Positions 18,454 to 27,400 of a DNA stretch of 35,280 bases are shown here, piece after piece. The notes under the pieces were generated by a model. The model had not been told where the DNA came from. It ran no database searches and saw only the letters and a list, made by a program, of their open reading frames with translations. Position numbers and translations under genes: made by a program. How positions within the stretch are numbered: position 1 is the stretch's first letter; every line of letters starts with the position of its first letter. Origin of the DNA: Pseudomonas sp. Irchel s3h14 (GTDB taxonomy: Bacteria > Pseudomonadota > Gammaproteobacteria > Pseudomonadales > Pseudomonadaceae); the NCBI RefSeq assembly GCF_900187425.1, contig NZ_FYDJ01000036.1:1-35280 (forward strand), read 5' to 3'.

Positions 18454-20400
18454 TTACTGCCAAGGCTTCGGCTCACCAAACAACTGCCCCTGAACCCCAT
18501 ACAACCCCATCTCACGAATCACCATCAACTCCCCTTCCGTCTCGACCCGCTCGGCAATCAACGGCAAATCGATGCTGTGCGCCGCCCGCTGAATCGCCTC
18601 GATGAACAGGCGCTTGTCGCTCTCCTGATCAATCGCCCGGATGTAACTGCCGTCGATCTTCAGATACGCCAACCCAAGCCGCGCCAGGTTGCCGATCATG
18701 CTGAAGCGCCCGCCAAAGCGTTGCAGGCTCAGGGAGAACCCGAGTTCGTGCAGACGTCGCGTCAGCTCTTCCAGCATGGCTTGCTCCGGCAACTGCTCCT
18801 CACCGATTTCCAGGGTCAATCGCTCCCCGAGATCCGAATGCTGACGCAGGATTTCAAAGACTTTGTTCAACGCCTGTGGGTCGGCCAGCGTCGCTGAAGA
18901 CAGATTCAGCGCCAGCGACTCTTTATGGTCGGCCATCTGCTCAAGTACCAGCTCCAACATCAGACGGTCCAACCGCGCGGTCCAGCCAAAGCGCTCGAGC
19001 CACGGCAGGAAGCGCCCGGCGGGAATGGTCTGGCCTTCGTCGTCGATCAAACGCGACAGCACCTTGTAATGCAGCACCAACTGCGTGTCCTGAGCGGCCA
19101 CCACCGGCTGGAAATACAGCTCGAAACGCTGCTGGCTCAACGCCTGTTCCAGTAAGTTGTGCCAGGCATGATGGTCGTCGCCGACGCTGGCCGACGCGCT
19201 GTGATCCAGGCAGACCCAACTCGAATCGCCCTGGCTTTCCGCCTGAGCCAACGCCTGATCGCCCAGCCCGAGTACCGCTTGCGGGGAGTCGCCATACACA
19301 AACGGCGCCAGCCCGATCGAGGCCACCGAGGCCACGTCGGTGGCGCCCGTCGCGTGCAGGCTCGCCAAAGCACTGTCGAGGTTCTGCGCCAGTTGCAGCG
19401 CTTCTTCGCGCACCAGCCCCGGCGCCAGCACGGCGAACTCGCCGCCGCGAATCCGCGTCACGAGGTTCAGGGTTTCCGGGTATTTGGCGCACTCTCGGGA
19501 CAACTGCTCGCCCACCGCTTTCAACAACTGGTCAGTGCGTTGACCGCCCAAACGCTGGTTCAACCCGGCCAGGTCCCTGACCCGTAATAGCAGCAAATAA
19601 CCGGAACTCGCCTGCTCTGGATTGCTCACTCGGGCGTTCAATTGCATTTCGAAATAACGACGGTTGGCCAGCCCCGTCAGGTTGTCCTGATAGGACTCGG
19701 CCCGCAGTTTTTCACTGCGCTCGGCCTGTTCCTGGAACAGCGCTTTAAGCTTCTCGACCATCTGGTTCATGGCCTGCACGACACGCCGCAGTTCCGGCGT
19801 GCGCGGCAGTTGCGGCAGGCTGAGGAATTCGCGGCGAGCAATGGCGTGGGATTGCTTGACCATGTAATCCAGCGGCTTCAGTTGCCGGCGCAACAACAGC
19901 GCACCCAGCACCGCGCTCACCGCACCGCAGATCAGCAACCAGCCAAGACTGCCCAGCGCGCTCTGCCAGAGTTTGGCCAACGCGAACATCGGGTGGCTGA
20001 CCACCTCGACCCGCGCCGCCTGCTCCCAGCCACGGCTGACGAGGGCATCACCACCGGCCGCTTCCAGCCCGATCATTTTGACGAACCAGTCCGGCACGTT
20101 GTTCACCGCTGGAATGCCGCTGCGCTCGACGATGGTCTGATCGGTCTTGAGGTCGACCACGCGGATGCTCGCGTAATAACCGCTGTCGAAGATCGAACTG
20201 ACCAGCAACTCGACCATCGCCGGATCGTCGATGTTCGGTGTCAGGGACAGCGCCAATGCCGTCGCCGCATCCTGGGCGTGGGAGCGCAACTGGTTGACGT
20301 ATTGGGTGCGCGAGCTTTCCAGGCTGACCACGAAGCTACCGGTGAAGGCGATCACCAGGAACAGACAGATAGCGATCAACAGCTGTTTGAACAAGGACAT
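18454..20400 (-). CDS. lapD: LapD, inner-membrane c-di-GMP receptor controlling LapG
   Basis: A 648-residue inside-out signalling protein. TM1 is at about residues 7-24, the periplasmic PAS-like output domain at 25-150, TM2 at 152-172, then HAMP (172-225), GGDEF (235-400) and EAL (412-648). Both catalytic domains are degenerate: RGGEF at 318-322 replaces GGDEF, and KVLSR at 446-450 replaces the EAL motif. It should therefore bind but not make or break c-di-GMP, as in characterised LapD. Trp125 in the periplasmic domain (RGWEQAA) matches the residue that contacts LapG. With c-di-GMP bound LapD sequesters LapG; without it LapG is freed. It is 14 bases downstream of lapG in the same operon. Confidence 0.96.
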   Translation of the reverse strand: MSLFKQLLIAICLFLVIAFTGSFVVSLESSRTQYVNQLRSHAQDAATALALSLTPNIDDPAMVELLVSSIFDSGYYASIRVVDLKTDQTIVERSGIPAVNNVPDWFVKMIGLEAAGGDALVSRGWEQAARVEVVSHPMFALAKLWQSALGSLGWLLICGAVSAVLGALLLRRQLKPLDYMVKQSHAIARREFLSLPQLPRTPELRRVVQAMNQMVEKLKALFQEQAERSEKLRAESYQDNLTGLANRRYFEMQLNARVSNPEQASSGYLLLLRVRDLAGLNQRLGGQRTDQLLKAVGEQLSRECAKYPETLNLVTRIRGGEFAVLAPGLVREEALQLAQNLDSALASLHATGATDVASVASIGLAPFVYGDSPQAVLGLGDQALAQAESQGDSSWVCLDHSASASVGDDHHAWHNLLEQALSQQRFELYFQPVVAAQDTQLVLHYKVLSRLIDDEGQTIPAGRFLPWLERFGWTARLDRLMLELVLEQMADHKESLALNLSSATLADPQALNKVFEILRQHSDLGERLTLEIGEEQLPEQAMLEELTRRLHELGFSLSLQRFGGRFSMIGNLARLGLAYLKIDGSYIRAIDQESDKRLFIEAIQRAAHSIDLPLIAERVETEGELMVIREMGLYGVQGQLFGEPKPWQ

Positions 20401-20414
20401 CTGAGCGCGTGCTC

Positions 20415-21107
20415 CTAGTTAGTCGTCTCGACCGGGAAACCTTCGGCCTGCATTTTCTTCAACACATCCTGCCAACGGGACAGGCGTTTGGTGTCACCGA
20501 CTTTCTTGTTGCCCTTGGCGCCCGGCAACCACAACCCTTCGGCATTAAAAGAGTAGACCGGCAGCAAATCGGTTCGCTGACTGGCCGGTTTGATCGCATC
20601 GATCAGGCTGTCGAGTACCAGCGGCATGGCCTCGGGGCTTGAGTAGTAGGTCAACACCATGTGCGCCCGATTCAGGCGCAAGGCCTTGACGTAAGTGATG
20701 CGTAGCTTGTCACTGGCAACGCCGAGATGACGCAGGCTGAAATACTTGGCGATCGCGTAATCTTCGCAATCGCCGGCGCCCTTCCACAGGGCCTCGATGG
20801 GTGTTTCCCAATAATCGACCTCGTGCCACAGGTCGATGTCTTCCTCGTAACGCATCTGTTTGTTGAAGAACTGGTTGACCACTTTTAGCTGTTCCAGCTC
20901 GCCGACCTGCTTTTGCGTGACCAATAAGTGCTGCCAGGCATCAATGCGTGGCTGTCCTTCGCCCAATGGCCCGTACAATGCCTGCGCGCGACGGCTGATC
21001 AGCGAAAAATCCCAATCGGCATGCAGCCCGCCCAGCATAACGCCGGCCAGCAGCAACGCGCAGCACAGCCAGCGCAAAGTCCGAGGGATCGCGAAACATA
21101 CCGCCAA
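20415..21107 (-). CDS. lapG: LapG, periplasmic calcium-dependent cysteine protease cleaving LapA
   Basis: A 230-residue bacterial transglutaminase-like cysteine protease (BTLCP, DUF920). The N-terminal hydrophobic segment (LRWLCCALLLAGVMLGGLHA, residues 11-30) exports it. The triad is Cys114 (GDCEDYAIAKY), His149 (NRAHMVL) and Asp166 (VLDSLID). Its spacing of 35 and 17 residues is the same as in characterised LapG. Asp113, Glu115 and Asp116 around the cysteine match the calcium-binding residues. It cuts LapA at the TAAG motif when LapD releases it. The first usable in-frame start is TTG at 21107, so the exact N-terminus is uncertain. It is the first gene of the lapG-lapD operon. Confidence 0.94.
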   Translation of the reverse strand: MAVCFAIPRTLRWLCCALLLAGVMLGGLHADWDFSLISRRAQALYGPLGEGQPRIDAWQHLLVTQKQVGELEQLKVVNQFFNKQMRYEEDIDLWHEVDYWETPIEALWKGAGDCEDYAIAKYFSLRHLGVASDKLRITYVKALRLNRAHMVLTYYSSPEAMPLVLDSLIDAIKPASQRTDLLPVYSFNAEGLWLPGAKGNKKVGDTKRLSRWQDVLKKMQAEGFPVETTN

Positions 21108-21338
21108 TGCGAGGCATCCAGGTCAGGCAGGTGGAAAGCGGTCGATGGTGCAGGTTAGCCCGGTAAAAGACAATGGCACGGTGAGATCACTGCTGGCGCG
21201 CTAAACTTTGTATGGCAGGTGTCATTAAAAACATCGCGGCCACGTCAGGGCGACCTTTTGTCCGTTTGACAACCTGTCAGGCAGTCACTAGTGTCCCCTT
21301 GGATCCAAATTCATTTCAGTCAAACAGGGTGCGTAGTT
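21108..21338. promoter_or_regulatory. Divergent lapG / gntR intergenic region
   Basis: Holds the promoters of lapG (leftward) and the GntR gene (rightward). A rightward promoter candidate has a perfect -35 TTGACA at 21266-21271, a 17-base spacer and a weak -10 TAGTGT at 21289-21294. Its start would lie near 21301, downstream of the GTG at 21291, which supports GTG 21339 as the true gntR start. Confidence 0.4.
21267..21279 (+). promoter_or_regulatory. Candidate operator TGACA-N3-TGTCA
   Basis: A perfect 5-3-5 palindrome overlapping the -35 box upstream of the GntR gene. A short palindrome over the promoter is the usual layout for GntR-family self-regulation. Found by eye; the binding protein is an inference. 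Confidence 0.35.
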
Positions 21339-22049
21339 GTGACACAGAAGCCCAATCCTCTGAACAGCATCAAGGTCAACGGGCCGATTCCCGCTCACCT
21401 GGCACGCTCGGTGATCGAAGAAACTCTGCGTTCAGCCATTCTCGACGGTCGCATTCCTTGCGGTACCGCCCTGCGTCAGCAAGATTTGGCTGATCTTTTC
21501 GGTGTCAGCCGCATGCCGGTGCGCGAAGCCTTGCGCCAACTCGAAGCCCAGGCACTGCTCAATGTCATCGCCCATAAAGGTGCAGTGGTCGCACCGCTGG
21601 TTCAGGGCGATGCCGTGGAAACCTACGCGCTGCGGATCCTGCTGGAATCCGAAGCGCTGCGCCTGTCGATCCCGTTACTCGTTAATGAGGATCTCGAACA
21701 GGCTGCCCGCTACATCGACGAACTGGAAACGCAAAACAACTACACCGAAATCGGCCGGCTCAATCGGCTCTTCCACATGGCGCTGTACTGCAAGGCGCCG
21801 AACCAACGGCTATTGAGGCTGGTGGAAGACGGACTGAACGAAGAGGAGCGCTTCCTGCGCTTCAACCTGGAAGCCATGGGCCTGGGCAAACTGTCCCAGG
21901 AAGATCACCGGGCGCTGTTGCTGGCTGTCGAAGACCGGGACGTCGAGCGCGCGGTGAAGTTGCTCGAACAACACCTCAACCGGGGCGTCGAGGTCATCAC
22001 ACGCTACCTCAACAGCCCCGACGCGCTGAACAAGAAAACCTCCAAGTAA
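21339..22049 (+). CDS. GntR-family transcriptional regulator (FCD/FadR type)
   Basis: A 236-residue DNA-binding regulator. The N-terminal winged helix spans about residues 18-80 (ARSVIEETLRSAILDGRIPCG, LFGVSRMPVREALRQLEAQALL). The C-terminal all-helical FCD ligand domain spans about 90-220, including the metal-type RLFHMALY helix. The start GTG 21339 has AGGG at 21326-21329 and fits the candidate promoter; a GTG at 21291 would add 16 residues without conserved character. The ligand is unknown. The gene points towards the mgo/pvf operon 678 bases downstream, but a hairpin follows it, so it may be a separate unit. Confidence 0.9.
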   Translation: MTQKPNPLNSIKVNGPIPAHLARSVIEETLRSAILDGRIPCGTALRQQDLADLFGVSRMPVREALRQLEAQALLNVIAHKGAVVAPLVQGDAVETYALRILLESEALRLSIPLLVNEDLEQAARYIDELETQNNYTEIGRLNRLFHMALYCKAPNQRLLRLVEDGLNEEERFLRFNLEAMGLGKLSQEDHRALLLAVEDRDVERAVKLLEQHLNRGVEVITRYLNSPDALNKKTSK

Positions 22050-22056
22050 ACCTCAC

Positions 22057-22102
22057 CGGCAAGCCTGAGCGAGCAGATCGAACTGCTCGCTCTCGCTTGC
22101 CG
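22057..22102 (+). terminator. Hairpin after gntR
   Basis: CGGCAAGC at 22057-22064 pairs with GCTTGCCG at 22095-22102, and GAGCGAGCAG with CTGCTCGCTC inside it. It begins eight bases after the gntR stop. No T-run follows on either strand, so it may be a terminator of poor type or an mRNA-stabilising stem. Confidence 0.5.
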
Positions 22103-22727
22103 CGTTGCGCTACGCCTCTCTCCAAAGCCCTGCCCTCGATTTACCCCTCTCAAGACCAACAATGACTCCGAGTCGATGACGCGCCGGTGATAGCGGCTGT
22201 CGTGATTTACGCTCACTCTTGGGCTGCCAACAAATAATGAACGGGCGACGCACCGCACGAGCGGAGCAGTCCCCGCACCAAGAACCTACGGAAGGAGTCT
22301 TGCCACGGGAAAGGAAGAACCGGCGTTGATCCCAGTCAACTTCCGCCCCCCTCAATTCATTTCAACGACTCAGTTAGAAAGTTGCTTCGAGTGAGGCATT
22401 CACTCTTCATTTTAATTCTGACTTATATAAGCCGGAAGGAGTAACTACATCCAAATGAAACTCAAATTAAAAGTTTTATTGGAACTTGTCGCGCGCGAAA
22501 AAGTTGAACTTTCAAATAATATAAAAATAACTTGCCCGACACTTTATTCATGTATTAGTTTTTCTCCGCCGCCTTCAATACTGGCGCCAGGCCGTCTCTT
22601 AACGACGTATTGCAACTTACCCACATCAATTCATTTGAGGCATCCGCTCGCCAGCAGAAAGCCTTAACTAACGATCGCTTATTCATTAAAACCCAACGGT
22701 ATATCCAATTCACTTATAGGCTCGCCC
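22103..22727 (+). promoter_or_regulatory. Long upstream region of the mgo/pvf operon
   Basis: About 625 bases without a convincing gene. From about 22375 to 22560 the base composition becomes clearly AT-rich, unlike everything else in the window. An AT-rich TATATAA (22424-22430) could be part of a -10 region. GGA triplets cluster at 22434-22441 (GGAAGGAG), a motif type bound by RsmA/RsmE. A 70-codon frame at 22455-22667 starts 13 bases after that GGAG but ends in low-complexity proline/serine-rich sequence, and I do not call it a gene. The mgoB ribosome site is weak (ATAGG at 22716-22720). Confidence 0.5.
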
Positions 22728-23504
22728 ATGAAACCCACTAAAGACCGCCTCAACCAGAAGAAAGCAGAACTTAGCGCTCATCCGATCTTTTCTGAAATCA
22801 ACTCAATGTCGGTATTGCAACGTTTCATGGAAACCCATGTGTTTGCGGTATGGGATTTCATGTCACTGACCAAACGCCTGCAACAGGAACTGACCTGCGT
22901 CCAGCTGCCCTGGCTGCCGCCGCGAGATCCGCAGGCGGCGCGTTTGATCAACGAGATCGTGCTGGGTGAGGAGTCCGATGATCGTCCGGCTCACGGTCAC
23001 TACAGCCATTTCGAGTTGTACCTGGATGCGATGCGCGAAGTTGGCGCAAGCACGGCGGTGGTCGAACGCTTCGTCGCGCTGCAAAAAGAAGGCGTGAGTT
23101 ACGACGTGGCACTGCAAAGCGTGGACGTCGATCCGGCGGCAGCGCAGTTCGTGCGCAACACGTTGCACACCGCGTTGCATGCGCCGGGGCACAGCGTTGC
23201 GGCGGCATTTCTGCATGGTCGCGAGAGCGTCATCCCGCAGATGTTCCAGCGAATTCTTGATGACTGGGGCATCGGCATCGAACAGGCGCCGACCTTCCGT
23301 TACTACCTCGAACGGCACATCGAAGTCGATTCCGAAGACCACGGCCCCGCCGCTGAAAAACTCCTCGCCCGGCTGGTCAATGGCGATCCGCAACGCGAAG
23401 AAGACGTCTACGCCAGCGCCATCGCTGCCGTGGAAAGCCGCATCGCCTTGTGGGACGGCCTGCGCCTGAGCATGACCGAACCTATGCCTGAGGTGAACGC
23501 ATGA
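22728..23504 (+). CDS. mgoB: MgoB/PvfA-type DUF3050 haem-oxygenase-like protein
   Basis: A 258-residue cytoplasmic, all-helical protein of the DUF3050 family, which belongs to the haem-oxygenase-like diiron fold. Candidate metal ligands are Glu35/His37 (METHVFAVWDFM), the His91/His94/Glu96 region (GHYSHFELYLDAM) and His197, Asp201 and His205 (HIEVDSEDH), resembling the H-x3-D-x2-3-H helix of that superfamily. It is the first gene of a four-gene operon, and its stop overlaps the next start by four bases (ATGA). Order and families match mgoBCAD/pvfABCD. A role in oxidising the amino-acid-derived intermediate is likely; its exact reaction is not evident from sequence. Confidence 0.9.
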   Translation: MKPTKDRLNQKKAELSAHPIFSEINSMSVLQRFMETHVFAVWDFMSLTKRLQQELTCVQLPWLPPRDPQAARLINEIVLGEESDDRPAHGHYSHFELYLDAMREVGASTAVVERFVALQKEGVSYDVALQSVDVDPAAAQFVRNTLHTALHAPGHSVAAAFLHGRESVIPQMFQRILDDWGIGIEQAPTFRYYLERHIEVDSEDHGPAAEKLLARLVNGDPQREEDVYASAIAAVESRIALWDGLRLSMTEPMPEVNA

Positions 23505-24430
23505 ACGCCGCCGACTACCAATCCTTCGCCGACGCCTGGGAAAGCCGCGCGACCATCCGTACCCGCCCCCGGCGGGTGCTGGAGAACGACGACAAGCTGA
23601 TCTACCCGTTGAGCCGCCAACCATTGGTGTTGAGCGAAACCTTCCTGCGCGAATGCCCGGAGCAACGCGACTTTGCGCTGGTGCAGACGCTCTACAAATT
23701 CATCAATGACGTGGTGATTTTCGAAACCGAAATCGTCGACAAGACCGCCCGCAGCATCGCCAAGAATCGCTTCGCCGTGGCCTTCCCGTTCGCCTGCCGC
23801 TACGACGCCATGACCGTGGTGGTGGACGAGGATTACCACGCACTCGTGGCAATGGATTTCATGCAACAGACCGTCGCCATGACCGGCATCACGCCCATCG
23901 AACTGCCGGATGAAATCGAACTCAGCCGAGCCATTCCAGCGGCCGTGGCGCTCGCGCCGGAACACCTGCGCAGCGCCGTGGAATTGATCTGCGTGGCCAT
24001 CGCCGAGAACACCGTGACCGGGGATGTTGCGGCGTTCGCCAAGGACGACACGGTCAAGCAGTCGATCAAGGGCCTGATGGCCGACCACTTGCTCGACGAG
24101 GGCCGCCACTCCGGATTCTGGGCGCGGCTGGTGCGCATCTACTGGCACACCGCGAGCGAAGACGACCGCCGATGCATTGCGAAAATCCTACCGGTGTTCA
24201 TCGGCCATTACCTGACCAACGACATCCAGAAATCGTTCGACTTCCGCCTGATCGAATCCTTGCAGATCAGCGACGCCGCACGCCAGGCCCTCAAGAGCGA
24301 AGCGTCGGGGCTGGCCTTCCCGATCAATCGCCATCACCCGCTGGTCGCCAACATCGTGCGGTTTTTCCGCAGCAGTTCGCTGCTCGATTCGCCGTGCGTG
24401 CAAGACGCCCTCAGCGATTACCTGGTTTAA
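23501..24430 (+). CDS. mgoC: MgoC/PvfB-type diiron N-oxygenase (AurF family)
   Basis: A 309-residue non-haem diiron oxygenase related to p-aminobenzoate N-oxygenase AurF. All seven ligands appear with AurF spacing: Glu75 (FETEI), Glu110 and His113 (DEDYH), Glu169 (AENTVTG), and His196, Glu200 and His203 (HLLDEGRH). It should N-oxidise an amine of an amino-acid-derived substrate, the step giving the N-oxide or N-hydroxy group of pyrazine N-oxides and diazeniumdiolates. It overlaps mgoB by four bases and precedes mgoA by 13 bases, so it is tightly coupled in the operon. The fold and active site are clear; substrate identity is inferred from the operon. Confidence 0.94.
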   Translation: MNAADYQSFADAWESRATIRTRPRRVLENDDKLIYPLSRQPLVLSETFLRECPEQRDFALVQTLYKFINDVVIFETEIVDKTARSIAKNRFAVAFPFACRYDAMTVVVDEDYHALVAMDFMQQTVAMTGITPIELPDEIELSRAIPAAVALAPEHLRSAVELICVAIAENTVTGDVAAFAKDDTVKQSIKGLMADHLLDEGRHSGFWARLVRIYWHTASEDDRRCIAKILPVFIGHYLTNDIQKSFDFRLIESLQISDAARQALKSEASGLAFPINRHHPLVANIVRFFRSSSLLDSPCVQDALSDYLV

Positions 24431-24443
24431 CGAGGAGCCCATC

Positions 24444-27400
24444 ATGAGACGTCTCGACATTCTGCTCATTGGACACAGCCAGGCCTTGACCGACCTGGCG
24501 CTGGAACTTGAACAACACGGTCATTCTCTGATGCGCCTGGCAGCCGTCGACGAGCAGCCGTTGGGTAACGCTGATTTGCTGATCGACGACGCCAGCCTGC
24601 CTGTTCAAGACGTCGGCGATGCACCGCGACTGACACTGCAACTGGGTATCGGTGTGCCTGGGGTTTCTGGCCTGCCGCCGCTGGACGTGCTGTGCACGTA
24701 CGGTTCAACGCTGTTCACTCGCGTGCCTATCACCGATGAACCTTCGGGCAACGGTCAGGCATTGCGCCTGCGGGCAGTGGCAAAACTGGTCGATCATGTG
24801 GCGCTGCTGGTCAGCCGTTTCTCTCGCGATGCCGACTATTTTCTGCTGGCTGAGCCTGTTTCTCCCGCTCACTTCGAGCACGTGGAAAACTTGCTCTATT
24901 TGGAGAACCTCGCGTTTTTCCATCAGCTCAATCTCACGGCGGCACCCGCGCTACTGGCGCTCAGCCAAATCCCGATGATCGAGCGCCTTGAGCGGCGCTT
25001 CATCCAGTGTGCCGAACGACCCGCGCTGAACATTGCCGGCACGTCCCTGAGCTATCGGCATTTGCACGCCCACAGCCGCGCCATCCAGCAGCGTTTGCAG
25101 CCGTTGCTCGCTCAGCGTCACGGGCCGTTGGTAATCGGAATCTGCCTGCCAAAATGCAGCGCGCTGTATGCGGGGATTCTCGCGATTCTTGGCAGTGGCG
25201 CGGTGTACCTGCCGCTGGAACCGAGCCACCCCTTGCAACGTCAGCAGTACATTCTGGAAAACGCCGGAGCAGTGTTTTTGCTGCATGACGGTGAGCATCC
25301 GCTCGCGGCGCAAATGCCGGGACTCGACATCAGCCGCATCGACATCGGTGACGTGGATCTCGATCAACCCTTGATGCGCCAACGACCCGATCCAGATGCG
25401 CCGTGCATGGCGCTCTACACCTCGGGCACCACCGGCCATCCCAAAGGCGTGTTGCTCAGCCAGGCCAACCTCGCGCACTTCACCGCGTGGTACGCCGACT
25501 ATGTGCAGCTGACCGAACAGAGCCGGGTGCTGCAGTTTTCGTCGTTGAGTTTCGACTCGTCACTGATCGATATCTTCCCGACCCTGCTCCAGGGCGCCGA
25601 ACTGATCGTGCCCGGCGACGATCAGCGCCGCGATCCGTTGCAACTGGTCGAGCTGATCCGCCATCAACAACTGAGCCATGCCTTTTTGCCGCCGGCGTTG
25701 TTGAGCATCCTGCCGCTGGATCAATTGCAATGCCTCGATCACGTGATGACCGGCGGCGATGTCTGCGAACCCTACGTCATCGAGCAGCTCACCCGTCAGG
25801 GCAACCTCTACAACCTCTATGGCCCGACCGAAGCGACGGTGTTGATTACCGCGCGACAACTGCGCACCGGCGACAGCAACCGCACCCTCGGCGCGCCTAT
25901 CGCCAACAGTCAGGTGCTGATTCTCGATGAGGATTTTCAACCGGTGGCCGAGCAGACCGTCGGTGAGTTGTACATCGTCGGGCCTGGGGTGTGCCTGGGC
26001 TACCTGAACAACCCGCAGCAGACCGCCGAACGTTATCTGAATCTGAATTTGCCGAATGGCCAGAGCCTGCGCGCCTACCGCACCGGCGACATGGCGAAGT
26101 GGACCCGCGACGGCATCGAGCTGTGCGGACGGCGCGACAACCAGGTGAAGATTCGCGGCTTCCGGGTCGAGCCGGAAGAGATCGAACGCTGCCTGCGTGA
26201 CAGTCAGTTGTACCGCCAGGTGGCAGTGGTTATCGACAGCCAGCGCCGGATTCTGGCCTTCCTCGCGCAGCCTCAGGAGGACCAACCCGGCACCGCTCGC
26301 GAAGCGCTGAAAGCTCACGCGACACAGTTTCTGCCGGATTACATGCAGCCCACAGCCTGGACCGAACTGCCGAACATGCCGTTCGCCAGCAACGGCAAGG
26401 TCGACCGCAAGGCGCTGTTGGCGATGCCCGTGAATGTGTCCGAAAACACGCTGCGACGCTTGCCCACCAGTGCCGATGAGGCGCTGCTGCTGGAGATCTG
26501 GGCCGAGCTGCTGGAGCTGCCGGCCAGCGATATTTCCACCGATGAAAGCTTCTTCAATCTGGGCGGCCACTCGATCCTGCTGTCGCGCATGCTGTTGCGT
26601 CTGCGTGAGGAGTTCGGTCGCAGCATCTCGATCAACCGCTTCATCGAATTGCCGACCATCGCGAAGTTGGCGACCTTGGTGCGCGGCTCCGGTACCGAAG
26701 AGGTATTGAGCGAAAAAGCCTTGGCCGATGCCTTCCGCGAACTGGATATCCAGCCGTTACCAGTCAACCGCATGGGCGATGTGCACAAGGTGATCGTTAC
26801 CGGCGCCAACAGCTTTGTCGGCGTGCACATCGTCGAAGCGTTGCTCGCCTGGGGCGCCAGCGAAGTCGCCTGCCTGGTTCGCGACGGCGGTGGGCAATCG
26901 GCGGCCAAGCGGTTTGCCCATGCACTGCGAGAAAACCGTCTGGAGCATCTGGACCTGAGCCGGGTGCGGGTTTATGCGGCGGACATTACGCGTCCGTCAT
27001 TGGGGCTCGAAGCGGATGTTTACGAGCGACTGGATCGGCAGTTCGGCGCGTTGGTGCACAACGCCGCCAACGTCAATCACGTACTCGATTACGAGTCGCT
27101 GGCGCGGGACAACGTCGAGCCGATTTTCGAGTGCCTTCGGTTGTGCGAAGGGCGCAGCAAGAAGATCTTCAACTTCGTCTCGACGCTCTCGGCTTCCAGC
27201 ACGATTGCCGCCGATGGCCGGGTGCTGGAATTGCCCGCCGCGCAGACCCCGCCGATCTACATCAAGAACGGCTACAACCTGTCCAAATGGGTCGGTGAGC
27301 GGATCCTCGAACGCGCTCGCGAACGTGGTGTACGGGTCAATCTTTACCGCCCCGGCAACATCAGTTTCAACAGCCTCACCGGTGTCTGCCAGCCTCACAA

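Noticed and set aside
18454..20400. LapD as an active diguanylate cyclase or phosphodiesterase
   Set aside because: The GGDEF motif is RGGEF and the EAL motif is KVLSR, so key catalytic residues are missing in both domains; the receptor role fits better.
22455..22667. 70-codon ORF in the AT-rich region before mgoB
   Set aside because: The GGAG is 13 bases from the ATG, which is too far. The second half is Pro/Ser/Leu-rich without structure, and no family is recognised. It could be a leader peptide, but the sequence alone does not support it.
24466..24708. Separate small genes inside mgoA on either strand
   Set aside because: All lie within continuous, motif-bearing mgoA coding sequence and look like shadow frames.
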